Source of the DNA: Aptenodytes patagonicus
Taxonomy: Eukaryota > Chordata > Aves > Sphenisciformes > Spheniscidae
Assembly: GCF_965638725.1 (NCBI RefSeq)
Contig: NC_134952.1
Coordinates: 59,064,065-59,128,064 of the forward strand
Direction of reading: 5' to 3'
Length of the DNA stretch: 64,000 nucleotides
The notes under the pieces are model-generated. The model was not told the DNA's origin. It saw nothing but the letters and a program-made list of their open reading frames with translations, and searched no databases. Every line of letters starts with the position of its first letter. The first letter of the stretch is position 1. Shown here piece after piece: positions 37,476 through 51,800 of the stretch. The position numbers and the translations under genes are program-made.

Positions 37476-38839
37476 TACACTTTGTGTTGCTACAGGGTAC
37501 AGCATGTGATGGCCACCCAGTGAAGTAGAAATGCCGTTAAAACCCAGACATTCATTTCTTTTGCTATATGCATCCAATGATGTTGTAATTGTGGAAATTG
37601 TTTTGTTTTTTCTTTCTTCCACTTGTTTTTGTATGATTTAAAAACTTATGCTATTTTCTGTTCCTGTCTCTTTCAGGGATATCTTTAGTGCCAATTCTAA
37701 GATATATTGCTTGATTAGCTCTTGATGCTGAGGGACAGGTGTAACCTAATTGTCCAGTGCTATTAATTTAATGAAATGTGGGACTTAAATAACTTTCTCT
37801 GACAAGTTTCCAGAAATCAATTTCATCTTCATCTGTTTTTTTTCAAGCAACAAATGAGCAGTGATAATAAAGCCAGTACTGATCGAGGAGAAAAAATGTG
37901 AAGAATGAGACACTATGGCCCTCACCAATCAAAAAGTCATTAAATATTTGAATTCTATTGATTAGAATCAAAACTAACTTCTTTAATATATATTTCTAGC
38001 CTAGCATCATTCATCCATGAGATCTGTATGAATATTCGTGTACATGTTGTAGGAAATTCAACCTCAAGAACCAGGAGACTTCCTGGCTTTTACTTTTTGT
38101 GCATGACCGCAGAGAAAGATTTCATAAAGTCCATAGATCGCTTGCAGTATGGCTTCAGGAAGAAGTGACTGGGCAAAAACTTGTTTGCCAGTCACAGGGT
38201 TGTTGGGCAATTCGTCTCTTCTGGAGACCTTGTTCGTCCACTTGGAACCCCATAAGGCTCTTCTGGAGGTGTGTGAAAAAATCTTTTTAGGTAATAGTCA
38301 TATTTAACATCTTTCCATTGCTTCATCTACCTGTTAGAGTTGATATCAATGACTGTTGGATCTTTGCCCTGTATTCCCCTTGTTTATCGCATGCCATCTA
38401 AATTCAGTCCTTAAAAGCTTGCTGGATCCCACATGTGCCTGAGATACAGATAGTCCTGCTTCCTTCCTCCCCATCACCCCACCTTGCTGGTAGCGCAGCC
38501 CTCCTCTTGTGCTGGGACCCCTAGTGCCTTATGCAACTGCTGGTAGCCTCCAGCCAGAGCCTGTGCACAGAGGCTTTGTCTGTGGTGCCAGTAGAGCAGA
38601 CCAAGGACTGTTCTCTGGTTCTCAGCAATGACAAGCCACTTGCACCTAGTTAGGAAAACAGCTGTCTTCTTGAAAGCTTATTTGTTCTTGGCTTGTACTA
38701 ATGTGACCGTGTTTCCCTTCACCTTTCTAACAAGATTCAAGTTTGAGCCTACATTTAAGCAACTCTTTCTTGCTTAGTGTGACTGAGTTCTCAATTACCA
38801 CAGATCAATATGGCCCAATTATGACAAATCCCTTGTCAT

Positions 38840-38870
38840 AATAAATAAATAAATAAATAATAAATAAAAG
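38840..38870. repeat. AAAT microsatellite
   Basis: About seven AAAT units with one interruption. It is likely polymorphic. Confidence 0.85.
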
Positions 38871-39602
38871 GAATAAAGAATAAATGGAGGAAAAAGTCCT
38901 TCGAAAACGTGAACCTGAACTCAAACTTTAAGACAAATAAGAATCCCTGCCTGTTTGGGTTTTGTCATTTGGGTTTTTTTTTTTCTTTTTTAATAAACTC
39001 TACTTTTTCACTTTATTTTTGGAAGTGACTTCACTATTTGTGCATGCCTGGGAGTGGCCTTACTTTTGGTACAAGTTTTGGATTGTCAGCCTGCAAGTGG
39101 TGAAGCCATTTTTTAAACCTGTAGCAGTGATTGATCTATGCATCCTTCCCCCAAAAAAAGTCATTAAAATATTTATATTTTGACATATTCTTGGGACTTC
39201 AGTTTGTAGAAGTATTTCTCAATTTCAAGTAGACTATGATACCATTTGATTTTGTATGTAAGAATTTCTATGAGATTTCAAACTTATTATGTTGTCTTCG
39301 GTCTTGCTTTGTTGCAGACTTTGATTCCCCCTGATACCGAAATACTAAGGAGACATACGGTTTTCTTTGTCGAAGTGAAGTAACTAAATGTTCTGCAGAC
39401 TGGACATTCCATAGATAAAAGGAATCCTTGAAGCTGTGTGTACAGGGGTGGAATGGATAAGGAAGTTATGCTGAAATCAGCTACTGCAACTAGGTGAAAA
39501 GACTGAGTTCAATTAGCGGACACAGTGAGGAAGACTATCGACGACCACCAGAGGACCCTGGAAGACCACCAATGAACATAAGAGCGCATGCGTTAAAGAC
39601 TT

Positions 39603-39695
39603 TTGCATATGTTAATGAGTTCCAAGAAATAACATGAATATGCTAATCATTTCTTAGAAATTTAATGAATATGTATATTCTGATTGTACATAACT
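39603..39695 (+). repeat. Three 31-bp spaced LTR enhancer-like repeats
   Basis: Units start at 39603, 39634 and 39665, exactly 31 bp apart, with cores GCATATGTTAATGA, GAATATGCTAATCA and GAATATGTATATTC. Units 1 and 2 match at 21 of 31 positions; unit 3 is well matched only in its first 9 to 10 bases. Repeats upstream of the TATA-like box are the usual place for LTR enhancers. Confidence 0.6.
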
Positions 39696-39758
39696 CCCAT
39701 AGTTGAGCAGTCCGGCGCGCACACTAGGTGGAGTGATACCCTGTGCACCCGGTGCCGC

Positions 39759-39764
39759 AATAAA
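39759..39764 (+). terminator. LTR polyadenylation signal AATAAA
   Basis: AATAAA in the context CCGCAATAAAGAATGCC, in the R region of the second LTR. Confidence 0.7.
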
Positions 39765-39834
39765 GAATGCCTGCTTTCTAAAACTCCAAATTGAGTATTA
39801 GAGAGTTTTTCATCTGCCAACTTACGGTAATGCT

Positions 39835-39859
39835 CCCCCCCCCCCCCCCCCCCCCCCCC
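39835..39859. repeat. C25 homopolymer at LTR 3' edge
   Basis: Twenty-five consecutive Cs followed by GGG. On the - strand this G25 run can form quadruplexes. Its length may be unreliable in the assembly. Confidence 0.9.
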
Positions 39860-39880
39860 GGGTGTATTCTGCATTCTTCA

Positions 39881-42800
39881 TTTTGGTTTTAGACTGCGAT
39901 TGCAAGCAAGTAGTCTTAGAATTGAGGTGGTAGGGGCTCATAGTTATTTACAGGAACCTTCTGCCTGTGAATTGGTGCTTAATCACACTCAATTTCTTTG
40001 AAACGAGAATCAAAGTTGCAAGAATGCATTCTTTTCTATTGGGCACTTCCCTTTTTTTTGTAGCATTGAGGACAGCTTATGAGCTTTAGTCCTCAGTTTG
40101 TGCCACTGAAGCAGTGTCGTCTTCAGTTTTTTAATTGGTTTCAGGGTAATTCTACCTGCTGTTTTTTAAAAAAAAAAAAAAATCTCTGGCAATAGACATG
40201 AGGCATGTGCAAAACTGACACCATCAGGGACTTTTGCAATTGAAAAGTAAAAAGCATCACAAAATTGGCTCCTTCCAAGGCTTCAGAGAAGGCGCAGATA
40301 CGATAAAATCATAGGCCCTGTAATTTCCTGGTTCTCAAGTATTTATTAAAGTGTATTTACCGAAGGTAATTCTTGACTGCCTATCCTCTCTGCATATGGA
40401 TTTTGTACTAACTTCCAAAAACTGTTCTTCCTCTTCTCTTTTCCCCTCCAACCCCAAGTTTTGCTCTAGATGCTTTTGACTGGTGAGACACATCAAACAA
40501 TCCTACTGCTGGCACTTGTGGAAGAAGGGACGGTTTAGCTCAGTGGTTAAACACATATCAATAGAAGGTGATTTTGCTTGTATTGGAGGCTTCTTCATAG
40601 TAAAACCAAAAATGTATTCTGATCTTTTATGAAGGAGACAGCTATACAGTTAGTTCATGGTTAGGATACAAGCTGAAGGATACCTTTATCGGTAGAGAAC
40701 ATATTCCTTCTGAATCTCCACAAAGAACATGCTGCTAGATTATTGCTTTGGCTGCCTTTGTCCTTTACAAAGTAAGCATTTGCATGTTACAATGCATTGA
40801 ACTGTAGCAGTTATTTTTTTATTGTCATTATTCACAAATTGGGATTTAGGGTGACTTACGGCCTTTTTAAAATGGTAGAGAATGTATTTCTTCTTGTGCC
40901 TTTTTGGTGTTAAGTGCTTTGTATGGCAGGGTAGTTGTTGGAAATTGTTGCTGCTGTTACTAGCTTAGGTATGCAGAAGTAGAGTAGCTCAAATCAGGGA
41001 TAGTTGTCTGTGAGCTCTTTGCTGATGCTTGCTTCATGCTGTTCCCTGCTCCATGAATAGTTCAAAGAACTTCAGTGGCTCTCTAAATTGGCTTAAAGAA
41101 TGCTGGAAAAACATGTCGAAATCTGCTGTTAACTGGATTGTCTTTGTTCTCCATTTGACATTGTTTTACGTTGTTTTTAAGTTGTTGTATAGCTATCCAA
41201 ATAGGTTGGTGTTTAGAGAGGGAAAAAATAATGGGAAAAGTTAACATGACTTTAGTATTCAGAAAAGCTGGAGCTTATAACATTTGTCCCAACTCTGCAA
41301 AGACTCTTCTGCATTCCAGTGGACTGTACAACAGCATTTTCCTTATGCTCTTCTGTCTTTTAGAGTAACAAATTCTATTAGATTTTTTCATTTCTAAATA
41401 TATGCAGGAGAACTCATAAGAAATCTGTCTATCTTATTAAATAAAAGTTGGTGCAAGGGGAGAAGAAGAAAGTAAAAAAAAAAAACAACCCCCCAGCCCC
41501 TCATGCTCTTCTGAAATGCCCGTACCTTTGTTTGTATTGCAGAATTAAAACGGGATGTTGGCTTTTTATAGGAAATTAGGAAAGTGATCAATGCATAATG
41601 TGATAAACTGCTTTAGGACATGTTGAGAAATGCCCTAAGAATGGGCGAGGTACAGTGTTACTCTTGGAAAGCAAACAAAAGATCTGTCCCCTCTTGCTAC
41701 AGAGAACCGATGCAGTCAGTTGCTGAACAAGGGAGACCTAGGATTGTTGTAAATTCTGGATTTACTAAAGAACAGGGGTCCATATAGCTGGGAAGCGGAG
41801 TAGGACTGCAACAGCCTCCCGAGTGCAATGTGAGACCGAGTGCTTTAGAGCTGATACTGCCATGAACAAGAGGCGTAGGAGGGGAACAGTGATTTGCTGC
41901 TGGCTAGACTGGCTCCAGAGTGCTTTGGTTTTTGATATGTGGTAGATTAATATTTTTGAAGAGAATATTATCTGATCGTTTTGACCACCTGGAAGGATAG
42001 TGACAAGAATCCTCCAATTAAGTGGGTTGTAGAGACCAACAGTCAACCTTGAGAGCTTGGTGTTTGCCATGATGCATGAGGGTATCTTGGAGCTGTGTAC
42101 AGAGCCCTGGAAACACTTCTGACCATCTGGTTCCTTGGGGAACAGAAAGACAGAGAAGACAATAATATTGAGAAAAATGAAATATTAATTGTACTTGCAT
42201 TTTGTCTTGATGATTTCTTGGAAAGTCCTGTCAGACAAAAATGCATCAGCAGAAGTGTTAGCCTATCTGAATGGGAGTGTGGGTAATCGTTCCATCAACT
42301 TAATCTCTTTATAAAGACCACAAATTACATTAGTTTAATAATAATTTAGAGGAAAACAAAAATCCCAAAACCCATACACAGTTCTTCCTTTTGTATTTTA
42401 TTTGTGGAATCATTAAACCAGCCAATCCCCACCCCCAGTAACTTACATGCTGAGTTCCTGAAAAATTTAATATAATTGCAAGAAAAAGAGGCTTGTCATT
42501 CTTAAATTTGATGAGCAATTAGGTCGATGAAAGTTTGGCCACTGTTGCACTCTTTCTTTTAAGTCACTGAATTTTAAATATAAAATGAGCCTTTAAACTA
42601 TGCCAGATGCAGTATAAAATTGTCTTACCAGTATGGCTGCTAACCTGAAATATCTTGAGTAACTGCATATATATTTTTAAAGCAATGGAGTAGTGTTGTG
42701 GGAGTATGCTCTTAGCATGGATACATTGGGCTGTCTGCCAATGCCTTCTTGGGGAAACTTGTCCGTAAGCTTTTTCTAGTAACTCTGGTGTACAATGATG

Positions 42801-45800
42801 GGTTCATAATGAACACAATTAATTGGATTTTTATCAGAATAAAAAATGCTCTTCAGTTTCATTTTACTTGTTCTAGTAAGTAAATGAGATGGCTTTAACT
42901 GGTGTTTGTTGGTTCAGCAATGAGTGAAAGCAGTATCAGCCAACGAACCAACATTTAGTGTAGGAAACTGATCAGGGAAGTTGCAGGCGGTAGAAAGCAG
43001 CATCCAATATAGCTGGTGGTCATTTAGCTAGGTTGAAATAGGAATCAGTTTGCCAGCGCACAGCATAAGTACAGATATGTCTTAGTATTTTAATGTCTCT
43101 TTCATCTGAAAACCTCAAAAGAACAAATGGATGAGGTCTCCCAGTATCATTGTCTTGTATCGCAGAGTTATGAGCAGCAATGGAATAGTGAGTTACTGCT
43201 CGATTTATCTAAAAGCCAGACGAGAGTTGGGTTGCTATATGACAGAAATAATTCCTGAGCTTCCACTAGATTCTTGGTCATTGCCACTAGCAAACTCTTC
43301 ATGTCATTGCACGTGAGCTGGACGAAACCTTGCTTGTGACAATAGTGAGGTCAAAATCAGAATAGTCAAAGCTTTGGTGCTGATCAACCCTGTTAATTTG
43401 CATAGACTGTGTCCCAGCCACAGGTGTGCTTTCTTGATGGATTTGTGTGCTCATGGAATAGATCCACTCCATTAGAAAGAAAGGAAATGCAACAGATTTT
43501 GAAGTATCCAAGCTGCTATTGAGTAGCTTCTAGAAGAAAAGGATAGCAGGCTGTGAGGGAGGGCTGTTTGGAGTTACTGTAGAAACAATGAACAATGCTA
43601 TTTCAGCAAACTGATCAAGTAGGAGCACATAGGTGAACTCTACTGTAAATACCAGATCTCTGGGACCTCTCATCTTCCTCTGATACTAAGACAAGCTGAT
43701 TAGTTAGGAAAATCCATGCAATTTATAATGCAATTGAAAGCAACTTGATGTCAGCTTAAATGTTAACTGTCAAAAAAAAATTATCATCATCATTGCGAAT
43801 ATTTTTTTCTTTATGCTGATAACAAGACAGGTTTAAAAATTAATACAGTATTTAACAGTGGTGGGTGGAGAGCTTTAACCACAGCTCTTGCTTGGGCTGT
43901 TCAGTGGTATGATCTAAAGATCCGCTTTAGTAGCGTATGACCTGTAAGTGAAAAAAGTTGAAGTAGTAACCTAAATGTTGAGGTGTTACCAATTCTGAAA
44001 ATTACTCTTAACTGTATTGGCATATCTACTCATATCCAAGTTTCACAAGAAATGTATGTCACAAGTAATGTTAACCAAGGCAGATGTAGCCACTTGGAGT
44101 TTCATCTGAGTTTAAAAAAACCCAACCAAACAAAACCACCGCTAAAACTGCATTTTAATTTCCAAAAACATGAAATATTTCGTATTACTTGGGAGAAGAA
44201 AAAGCAAGATGCCAGCTGATTCCAAAACGACTGTCACAAAGACTTGAGGTTTAGTGAATATACTGGGTGTTTTCAGCAATGCCTTTGAGGTTCACCCACT
44301 AACAGTATTTCTGAAAAATGTCTTTAAAGTCTGCATCTTATTCTTTTGATGGATTACCAGAATCTCAGGCTCATGCCTGAATTTACTGCAACATAAACTG
44401 CAGCTAAGGCAGAGAAGGAGGAAATGAGATGAGAATGCCTGAGGAAATTTTGAATGTCCTTGCTTTGATGTATTTTGCAATCTTAGCATGACTTCATAGC
44501 TGGCAGTATACAATATATACAAGACTCGGAGAGCCAACACAGCATGACAGGCTGAAACAGAAGTACGTATTATATATCAAGGGAAAAGTGAACTAAAGAT
44601 GTCAGGAGTAACTGCAAAGTTCAAGCAAAGTTGTTATGAAAGTGCTGATTGTGGCTCCATAGTTATGAATTGACTTGTTTTTAATTTCTGAAGAAGGTAT
44701 TAAGTCCCTGTGATTTCTAGACAGAATTAGAGCACTTTCACTCTCAGATTATAGCAAAGAATAAATAAAGGTTATGTTGCTTTTCTGTATAGTGTGCATA
44801 CCTGCCTGGGTGTTCTTGCGCCTTCTGAAATAACACATTTTACTTATTGTCAGACCTGGGAGATGTATTGCTTTCATGTATGAACCTCTACATGAAGCTA
44901 TAATTAGATCTAAGACCAACTGGAGACCTTGCTAGAAAAACACGTTACGAACAAAGATTGTTAGGCACCCTAAATATTAGAGAGAGAAGAGTGGCCAGCT
45001 GTAATGTATCTTGCTATGCAAAAAAAGTGAAGACTGCCATGAAATGAATGTTAAACACGTGCTTTACTACTACTTCAAGAGCTTTTTTCAGGCATATGTT
45101 GCTGTGACGGGTGCCTCAGCCAGTGTTTTGCTAATGAAGTTAAACATCAGTGGGCAGTAGTAATGAACTTTGAATTTATTACATAGCCACCTGATCTTGG
45201 GATGACTGTGGACACTTGTGCATCGGAGACCATTTGCTGTCGCTGGTAAACCTGGGGTAGTCATGAAAGGTGCTTAGAAAGATTTCTTCGCCACTTGCCT
45301 GAAGGGGGAAGCACAGACAGGCATCGCTGTTTCTGCCCCCGAGTTCAGCAGATCTTTGAGTGTTCAGGGCTTCTAAAATTCAGCTGTTTTAACAGCAATC
45401 CTGGCACATCATGGAGATTTTGCTTTTCATCTGTACTTAGATCTGATTGCTTCAGTGACAAAAATGTTGGTATTTTAACCACTTTTTAAAAAAATGCTTG
45501 CAAACACTAGAGAACTAACATTCTGAATATGGCAAGAAGCAGCTTCTTGACTGTCTATCAGTGGCAATCATTACAAAATCTGCTCGCTCACTTTTGTGCA
45601 ACAGGATAAATTCTGGGAACAACTTTGGAAATGGAATTAGAAGAAAAGCAGTAATTTGACCAGCAGAATTCTTATTTGACGTATAAGGTGGATGACTGTT
45701 TTGTTCTTTCTGCTTTCATGTCAAGTTGACCAGTAGAAAATACAACTTTATTTGGCAACATTAGAAATCTGATCTGGGATTCCTCTAGCTTCTTACTCAC

Positions 45801-48800
45801 TTTCCTATGTGTGTGCTCAAATGGGTGGTTGCAACCTAACCACCAAGTAGAGTGCAACCTTTTAACGGTAGAGGAAAAGCAAGGTCTGTCTTGATGACTT
45901 AAGTGGATGCTTCTATTATACTGAAAGACAAAGGACCGAGATCTCTGCTGGTTTTACTTTACAGACTACAGTTCTGTTTCGTCTGTAGACAATTTGGCTT
46001 CAGGAGGGAATGCACGGTCCTGAAACACTACAATACAGTGACGAGCACAAAGGATGAGATGTGATCTCAGAGGCAGGTCCGCTATTGCACAGTAAAGCTG
46101 GAATCCTCTTTTGTTGATAGATTAAGATCTTGTCTCTTATCTCTTACAGCAGTATGTAGAGTTTGATTTCCAGCTTCTCAGCCAAGTATCTGTTGTCAAA
46201 AGCATTCATGACTAAGGTAAAAGAATGAAGGATTTTGCCAAACAAATAGTAAAAAATGAAAGACTATCCATGTTCATTGTTGTTCCAGATAAAGATTATA
46301 TTAAAGACATGTTTAGGTAGCATGGTTAAACTTTAGCTTTAGTATTTTATTTTATTTTTATTTAAAGTGTATTTGCGTTTATAATACATCTTTTTTAATT
46401 AGCTGGTCACGCACTATATTCATTGTTTAAGAAACAGGGTATGATAATTTGAGACAAGAATATATAACATCTTGAATATAGCCTCCAGTCCCTTTACTTC
46501 AAGGTACTCTAATTCATTATGATCCAGTATATTATACTGATAGTGGAGGAGATACTGAGAGATGCAATTATGAGCAAAGAGCTTTCTCTCTGAGTTAAGT
46601 AGTCTTATCCATTTTATGCATGCTTCTAAATTTATAGCAAAGGTAGGGTAGAATAGTGTTAAGGTAAAAATGTAGTCAGCTGTACGAGGGCTGAAGCCTA
46701 ATACGTGAGTGTGGGCAGACAGAGTAGAGGCTAGGCCTTGGCCAAAGATGAATTTCTCCTTTTCTCAGAGGAAGGAGGCCTTGTTTCCTGAAACATATGT
46801 GTTCTGCTTATTTAAAAATCATTAGGAATGCACTAAACCCATAGTTTAAGATTACTGACTTGGCAATTGAAAAATCCAGCTTTGTGCACTGTGGCAAATA
46901 CAAGAAGTACGCTCTGTTTTGGGGGAGAATAGTTGCTGTACTATTCCAACAAAACATAAGAACACAGCTCCCTTTTACCTGCTTCCAAAACCCATCATAA
47001 CAAATTCTTCACCTGCACAAAGTCCTCAAGCTCTATTAGGCTTAGTGAATTGTGTATGATGAGCAAACAGTGCTAAAGTTTTTTTTTCCATGGAGGAGAT
47101 GAGGTGATTCTGTGGCTTTATAAGCTGTTATTCCTCTTCTCAGGTTACTTTGTCAAGCAGGCAAGCTTGACTTCTATGGGGAATGCAGAATTTTTCCTGT
47201 GCATTTCACAAGTTCATTGAAAAAATTACGATGATAAAAGTTTGTGGTTACATGGAATGAGAACTTGTCATCCAAAGCAGCCTTTGCTGGAACTGAGTGA
47301 GGCATGTCTTCCTCCTTTCTGCTTTTGTCTGTACCTCTGCAGGACTTAAAATACAATTGTTTTGATAATAGACTGCTGGGTAACTAACATCTGAGAACAA
47401 AGTAAAGGATTTAATGGATCTGACATGGACTTAGAGTTCATCTAAAACTGGGTCCTACAACCTAATTTTCAGTATAGAATCTTTGGATTCATTCATTGTC
47501 TTGATAGTGTTCATTCTTGCAACTAATTTCTCATAAATTACCATAAATTCCTTCCTAAAACTTTAAGGTAAACTAAAATAATACTAAACAACAGGGACCA
47601 GTTTGTTCTTGTAACATTTTGCATGTGCAATACTATTTCAGGACTTCCAAACTGACTCAGCATCCTTTGACAAACAAAATGCAGTCTTGATAAATGAGCA
47701 GCAAATCAAAACAACTACCCTTCCATTTGAACATCCTCTGTTAACTCATTGACACTGATGTAAAATATTTCACTGACCCACTCAATATGAGCAAATGGAA
47801 TGTGCTCAAATGAGAGGAAATAATTTTGGAGAAAAGTCCACGAGGAACTCATAGGAAAGTGTTGAATTATCTGACATGCAGATATGTGATGACTGTAAAA
47901 TAATGACAGAAGAGATTAATGAAACAGACGGTTGTGTTATGAATTAATCAAATGTCAGGATACAGTCTAGAGTGGTGGGGAAGATGGTTTGCATATACTC
48001 AGAACTGTGCCAAATGTAGTATACAAATATCTCTGGAGAGCAAAGGGCTGAGCTGATTTCAAAGTGCCCCGATGGCTCTGTTGTAAGTGATGTGTGTCAG
48101 ATCTGGAGAGGTTGTTGAGTGGACAGTCTTGGTGTGAGATAGTACATTTCTTTCAAAGCACTAGTAGCTGTGAATGGCATGCTGGCAGAGAGGGTGTGCA
48201 GTGATGTAGCTACCAGAGAAGGCAATGATGTGAAAAGTCCGTTTGGAAAGGGTGGGTGTTTGAACTTCTCTGGAAAGTTTGCTGTAAAACTCAGAATTAA
48301 AATACTCTGCAAATTTGGATCCCTCTATTACTATTAGGTTCCCAGCCATCACCATAACTGGACTATTTTTTGTACCTGAAATGTCTTGTATCATTTCATA
48401 TGGCTGTTTAGTATATATGCCCTTGGTTCATACCATGCTGCTGCTGAAACAACCTTGGGTTGGTTTTTTTCTTGACATTCTCCCTCCCGCCATGCTCGTA
48501 CTGTCTGATGTCTTAATCCTGTGCTTTTTCTTTATCAAAATATAAAACCCCTGGTGGCAGAAAACATGCTGAAAATTTGAATGGGGCATTGTCTCACCCC
48601 ACATGCAATATTTGGCAGCCTCAGAGTGACTGTAATCACAGCTGCTTTCAAACCTGCTTGCTGTCAGAGGATCTCCCACAGGCCCTGTGAAAGCCAACAT
48701 TAAGACCAGAGCAGGAGCAATAAACTTCTGTCTTCCATGGTTACAGATGTCCCAAAGCCTACTCAAAGGTGTGCTTAAACTGTAGCCAAAATCATCGCTT

Positions 48801-51800
48801 TTCAGTTGGAGTTACAGAGGTGGAAAAAAACCTTTCCCTTGATATTGTTAATGGATAAGTGTTGAAGAAATCTACAGTGTAGTGATTTACTTACTTGGTT
48901 TAGCATCTTTCTTCAAAATTCTTGTGCTGGGGTAATATTGATTACAGCTAAGACCCTTTCAGTGTGTTCAACTAAAGAACTTTTTGGGAGACCACAGATT
49001 TCTGTCTGTACGTGTTGGGCCCCCTCTTCCTGTCCTCGTACTTGCAAAATTATCAGTGCTGTCACCCTATTGTAATTTCACCCCACAGGAATGTCGTGAT
49101 CAGACCCATGGATAAGTAGGACTCTTGCAACACATTGGAAATATAAACCAAACCAGTTACTCTTGCTGAAGAACTTGTGAAGTTCAGCCTGGGTCTTGAG
49201 AAACCCACACAAATGTTCTTTTTTTATGGGGCTAGTTCTATAGTTGTTTTCTTTAAATAAATAAATAAAACTAGTGAAAAGGGATCTCTTTCTTTACAAG
49301 TGGTTTAATCCGACTGCTAGAGAGGATGTAATCCAGATGACTCTCTCAGGGGATAGGAAGGACTTTTGCCAATGTTCCTATATTGCTGAAAGATTCACCA
49401 GGCAGCCTTCCCAGCTGGGAGAAAATGTATTACTGCATCACTATTAGTTTTACCTCCATCTTCCACCCCTAGTCCCTCTTTCTTAAATGTTTTGAGAAGC
49501 AAAAAGGCAGCAAGGGTTCAAGTGAAGACCTTACAAGGAATTCCTCATTAGTTTTAAAAGGTAGCTTTGCAAACTTTTGGTAAAGCAGTTAACTGCAACT
49601 TGACATTATGCAGCTTATTTTCATTTACTAATGTAATGATGTGGTGATAGAGTATTGCCATTTTACTAAAATGTATCTTTAGCAAGAATTCAAAAAGTTT
49701 TGATTTGAAGAAATAAAAGTTGTCCAAACTCAATGTCTAATAATAAAGATTTTGAATAGCTGAACTTATCTCTTCATGTGGTAGTACTTCTTTTTTTTTT
49801 TTTTTTTAAACAAATATTTGCCCCAGCTTTTATATTTTTGGCTTTATTTGTTCTATGTATTATTCCAGGGGGGAGGCGCCTTGTGGCTTCAAACAATTAT
49901 ACCAGATGTTGCATCTTTCAAAAATCTACATTTTCTGAATCCCTTTTCTGGTTGCACGAGTTGTTTAAAATGTTGTGATTAGTGTCATACCTACTGGTCA
50001 TAAATCACAGTTTCCTCATCAGGCATTTCTTTGCTTGCATTTTATTTATTCATCATTCATTACTGCCAAATTTTAGTTATGCTGTGAAAATGTACCCTAC
50101 TAAAGCTTTGTTCACGTAAACTTCTTTGAAACATATACTTTAGACTAACTATTTGAGTAAAATGTGAATTAATACATAACTAATTCTGATTGCTTCCTAA
50201 GTCCTTTGCTTCAGAACATCTTCACAGTTTCAAAAACCAACCAAATAAAAAAAAGTCCGATATTGTTCAGTTAAAAGGGAATAACTTCTTTTTGCTCCCT
50301 GTGGGGGTGCACAGCTGAAAGGATTCTCCTGTGCTAGCTACCTGCTGACAGAACAGCTGACACGCCTACAGTCATAACAGCAGAGTCTGATCCAGCATCT
50401 CTTTCCAAAAAGAACTGGTCTTTCTTAGATGTTCTCTGTGCAACTGTGGATACTGTACTTCAAATAATTGGATTTTATTTCATTCGTCTTCGTTGCAGTG
50501 TGTATTTAGTTTCTCACGTTATGTAGCATTCTTTCCTGTGAGCTAATCCGTGGGTTAGCAATTCATAAAAGTAGCATTCAAATGAATGAACACTCATAAC
50601 CTGGTTCTCTGAATTCAGAGGTAAAATTAGCACAGATGCATACATCAAGCCCATCTCCCTACGGGTAGGCATTATGTGAAGTACGGTAAACAAAAATACA
50701 GCTTTTGGGCTCGTCTCAGCAGGGATCTGATAGAGTAGTTGGAAGAGCACTGGCAAATACCTGATTTCATTCTAGCATTAACTTGCAACAACTCCTGGAC
50801 TATTTTAGGAACCCTCTTTGTATTGTTGGGGCTGAGTTTCAAATAGTGCTGCAAAGTAATGAATGCTCTTGGCAGGCAGAAAAATTCCCCCAAATTAGAA
50901 GTGAAATTAGACTAGCACAAATAGTGTTACAACAATAAGGTTCATCAGGTAAGGGAATCATTTGTGGGAAAGGATCATTAAAACGTCAGTGCCGGAGATA
51001 TTCCTGGACTGTACATAGTGTAGACGATGCTTCACTGAAAAGGAAGGAATGGGAAGCTCTGTTCTTCCTCAGCAACCATAACACAAAGCACCGCTGCTTT
51101 TGTGCTTGTACATTCTTTTTCATTTAGCAGCAAACTTCTTAGTGAAGATCAGAAAACTCTTTAAATAACCACTTCCTGGTCTGTCCTTGAGTTGCTGATA
51201 GCTCAAAGGAGAAGCTTTTTTTAAGTGTGAGTATTCTGTTCTTGATCATGGCTTGTGTGGGACTGTTTGTGGCTGATTAGTATGTATAAAGGGTAAGTAA
51301 AAATCTTAATGATTTGTGTATGTACAAAACTATGACCAAATGCCTTTTTCCGCTGTCAAAAGTTTTCACACGGAACCGCTTAGAAATGGCCACCTGACTT
51401 AGAAATAGACCTTGGATCTCTCTAGTCTGATATTCTGTTTTCATTTGTGACTAATACCGGACTGAGAGGGAGATGCACAAAATGTTAGTGTATGTTAAAG
51501 TAGGACAGTTTCCAGTTCCTGAAATAACTGTAAGTCCTTTTCTCAAAACCTATTCTAAATATATAATGTTATTTCAACATGTAATACTGGTATTTTGCAC
51601 AAGGATATGTCACCATTTTATAAGGAAAAATTAAACCAACTTGTTTTAAGGGACAAAACTTCATAGGTTAAAACCAGTGGGAATTGAATGTGTAAGAGAG
51701 GAACTGCTGGCAGCACTTCAGTTGAAGTGTCAAAGCACTGAGTTGATCGTTTTATCAACTTTTACCTATGGTTTTTCACCTCTCTGGATCAACAGCTGAG

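Larger units (their letters stand above)
36726..39309. other. Intergenic: no gene recognised
   Basis: AT-rich DNA with an imperfect AT-rich duplication (37386-37475) and an AAAT microsatellite (38840-38870). Nothing coding is supported. Confidence 0.7.
39310..39880 (+). mobile_element. Solo LTR of an endogenous retrovirus (second type)
   Basis: Several LTR hallmarks occur in order on the + strand: three spaced AT-rich repeats (39603-39695), a TATA-like GTACATAAC (about 39685), GGTGCCGCAATAAAG with its poly(A) signal at 39759-39764, then CCTGCTTTCT and a short U5 ending near TTACGGTAATGC. The CCGCAATAAAG plus CCTGCTTTCT arrangement is typical of avian ERVK-like LTRs in my memory. The left edge is placed at TGTTGCAG and the right edge after the C run; both are approximate because I found no target-site duplication. 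No internal viral genes are present. Confidence 0.72.

Noticed and set aside
40525..40570. tRNA-like A box (TTTAGCTCAGTGGTTA)
   Set aside because: No B box, cloverleaf or anticodon arm follows at the proper distance. It could be an ancient tRNA-derived SINE scrap but is not a tRNA gene.
48428..48766. - strand open frame with a signal-peptide-like stretch (FIAPALVLMLAF)
   Set aside because: It has no upstream ATG before the hydrophobic part, no usable donor after it, and no recognised family.
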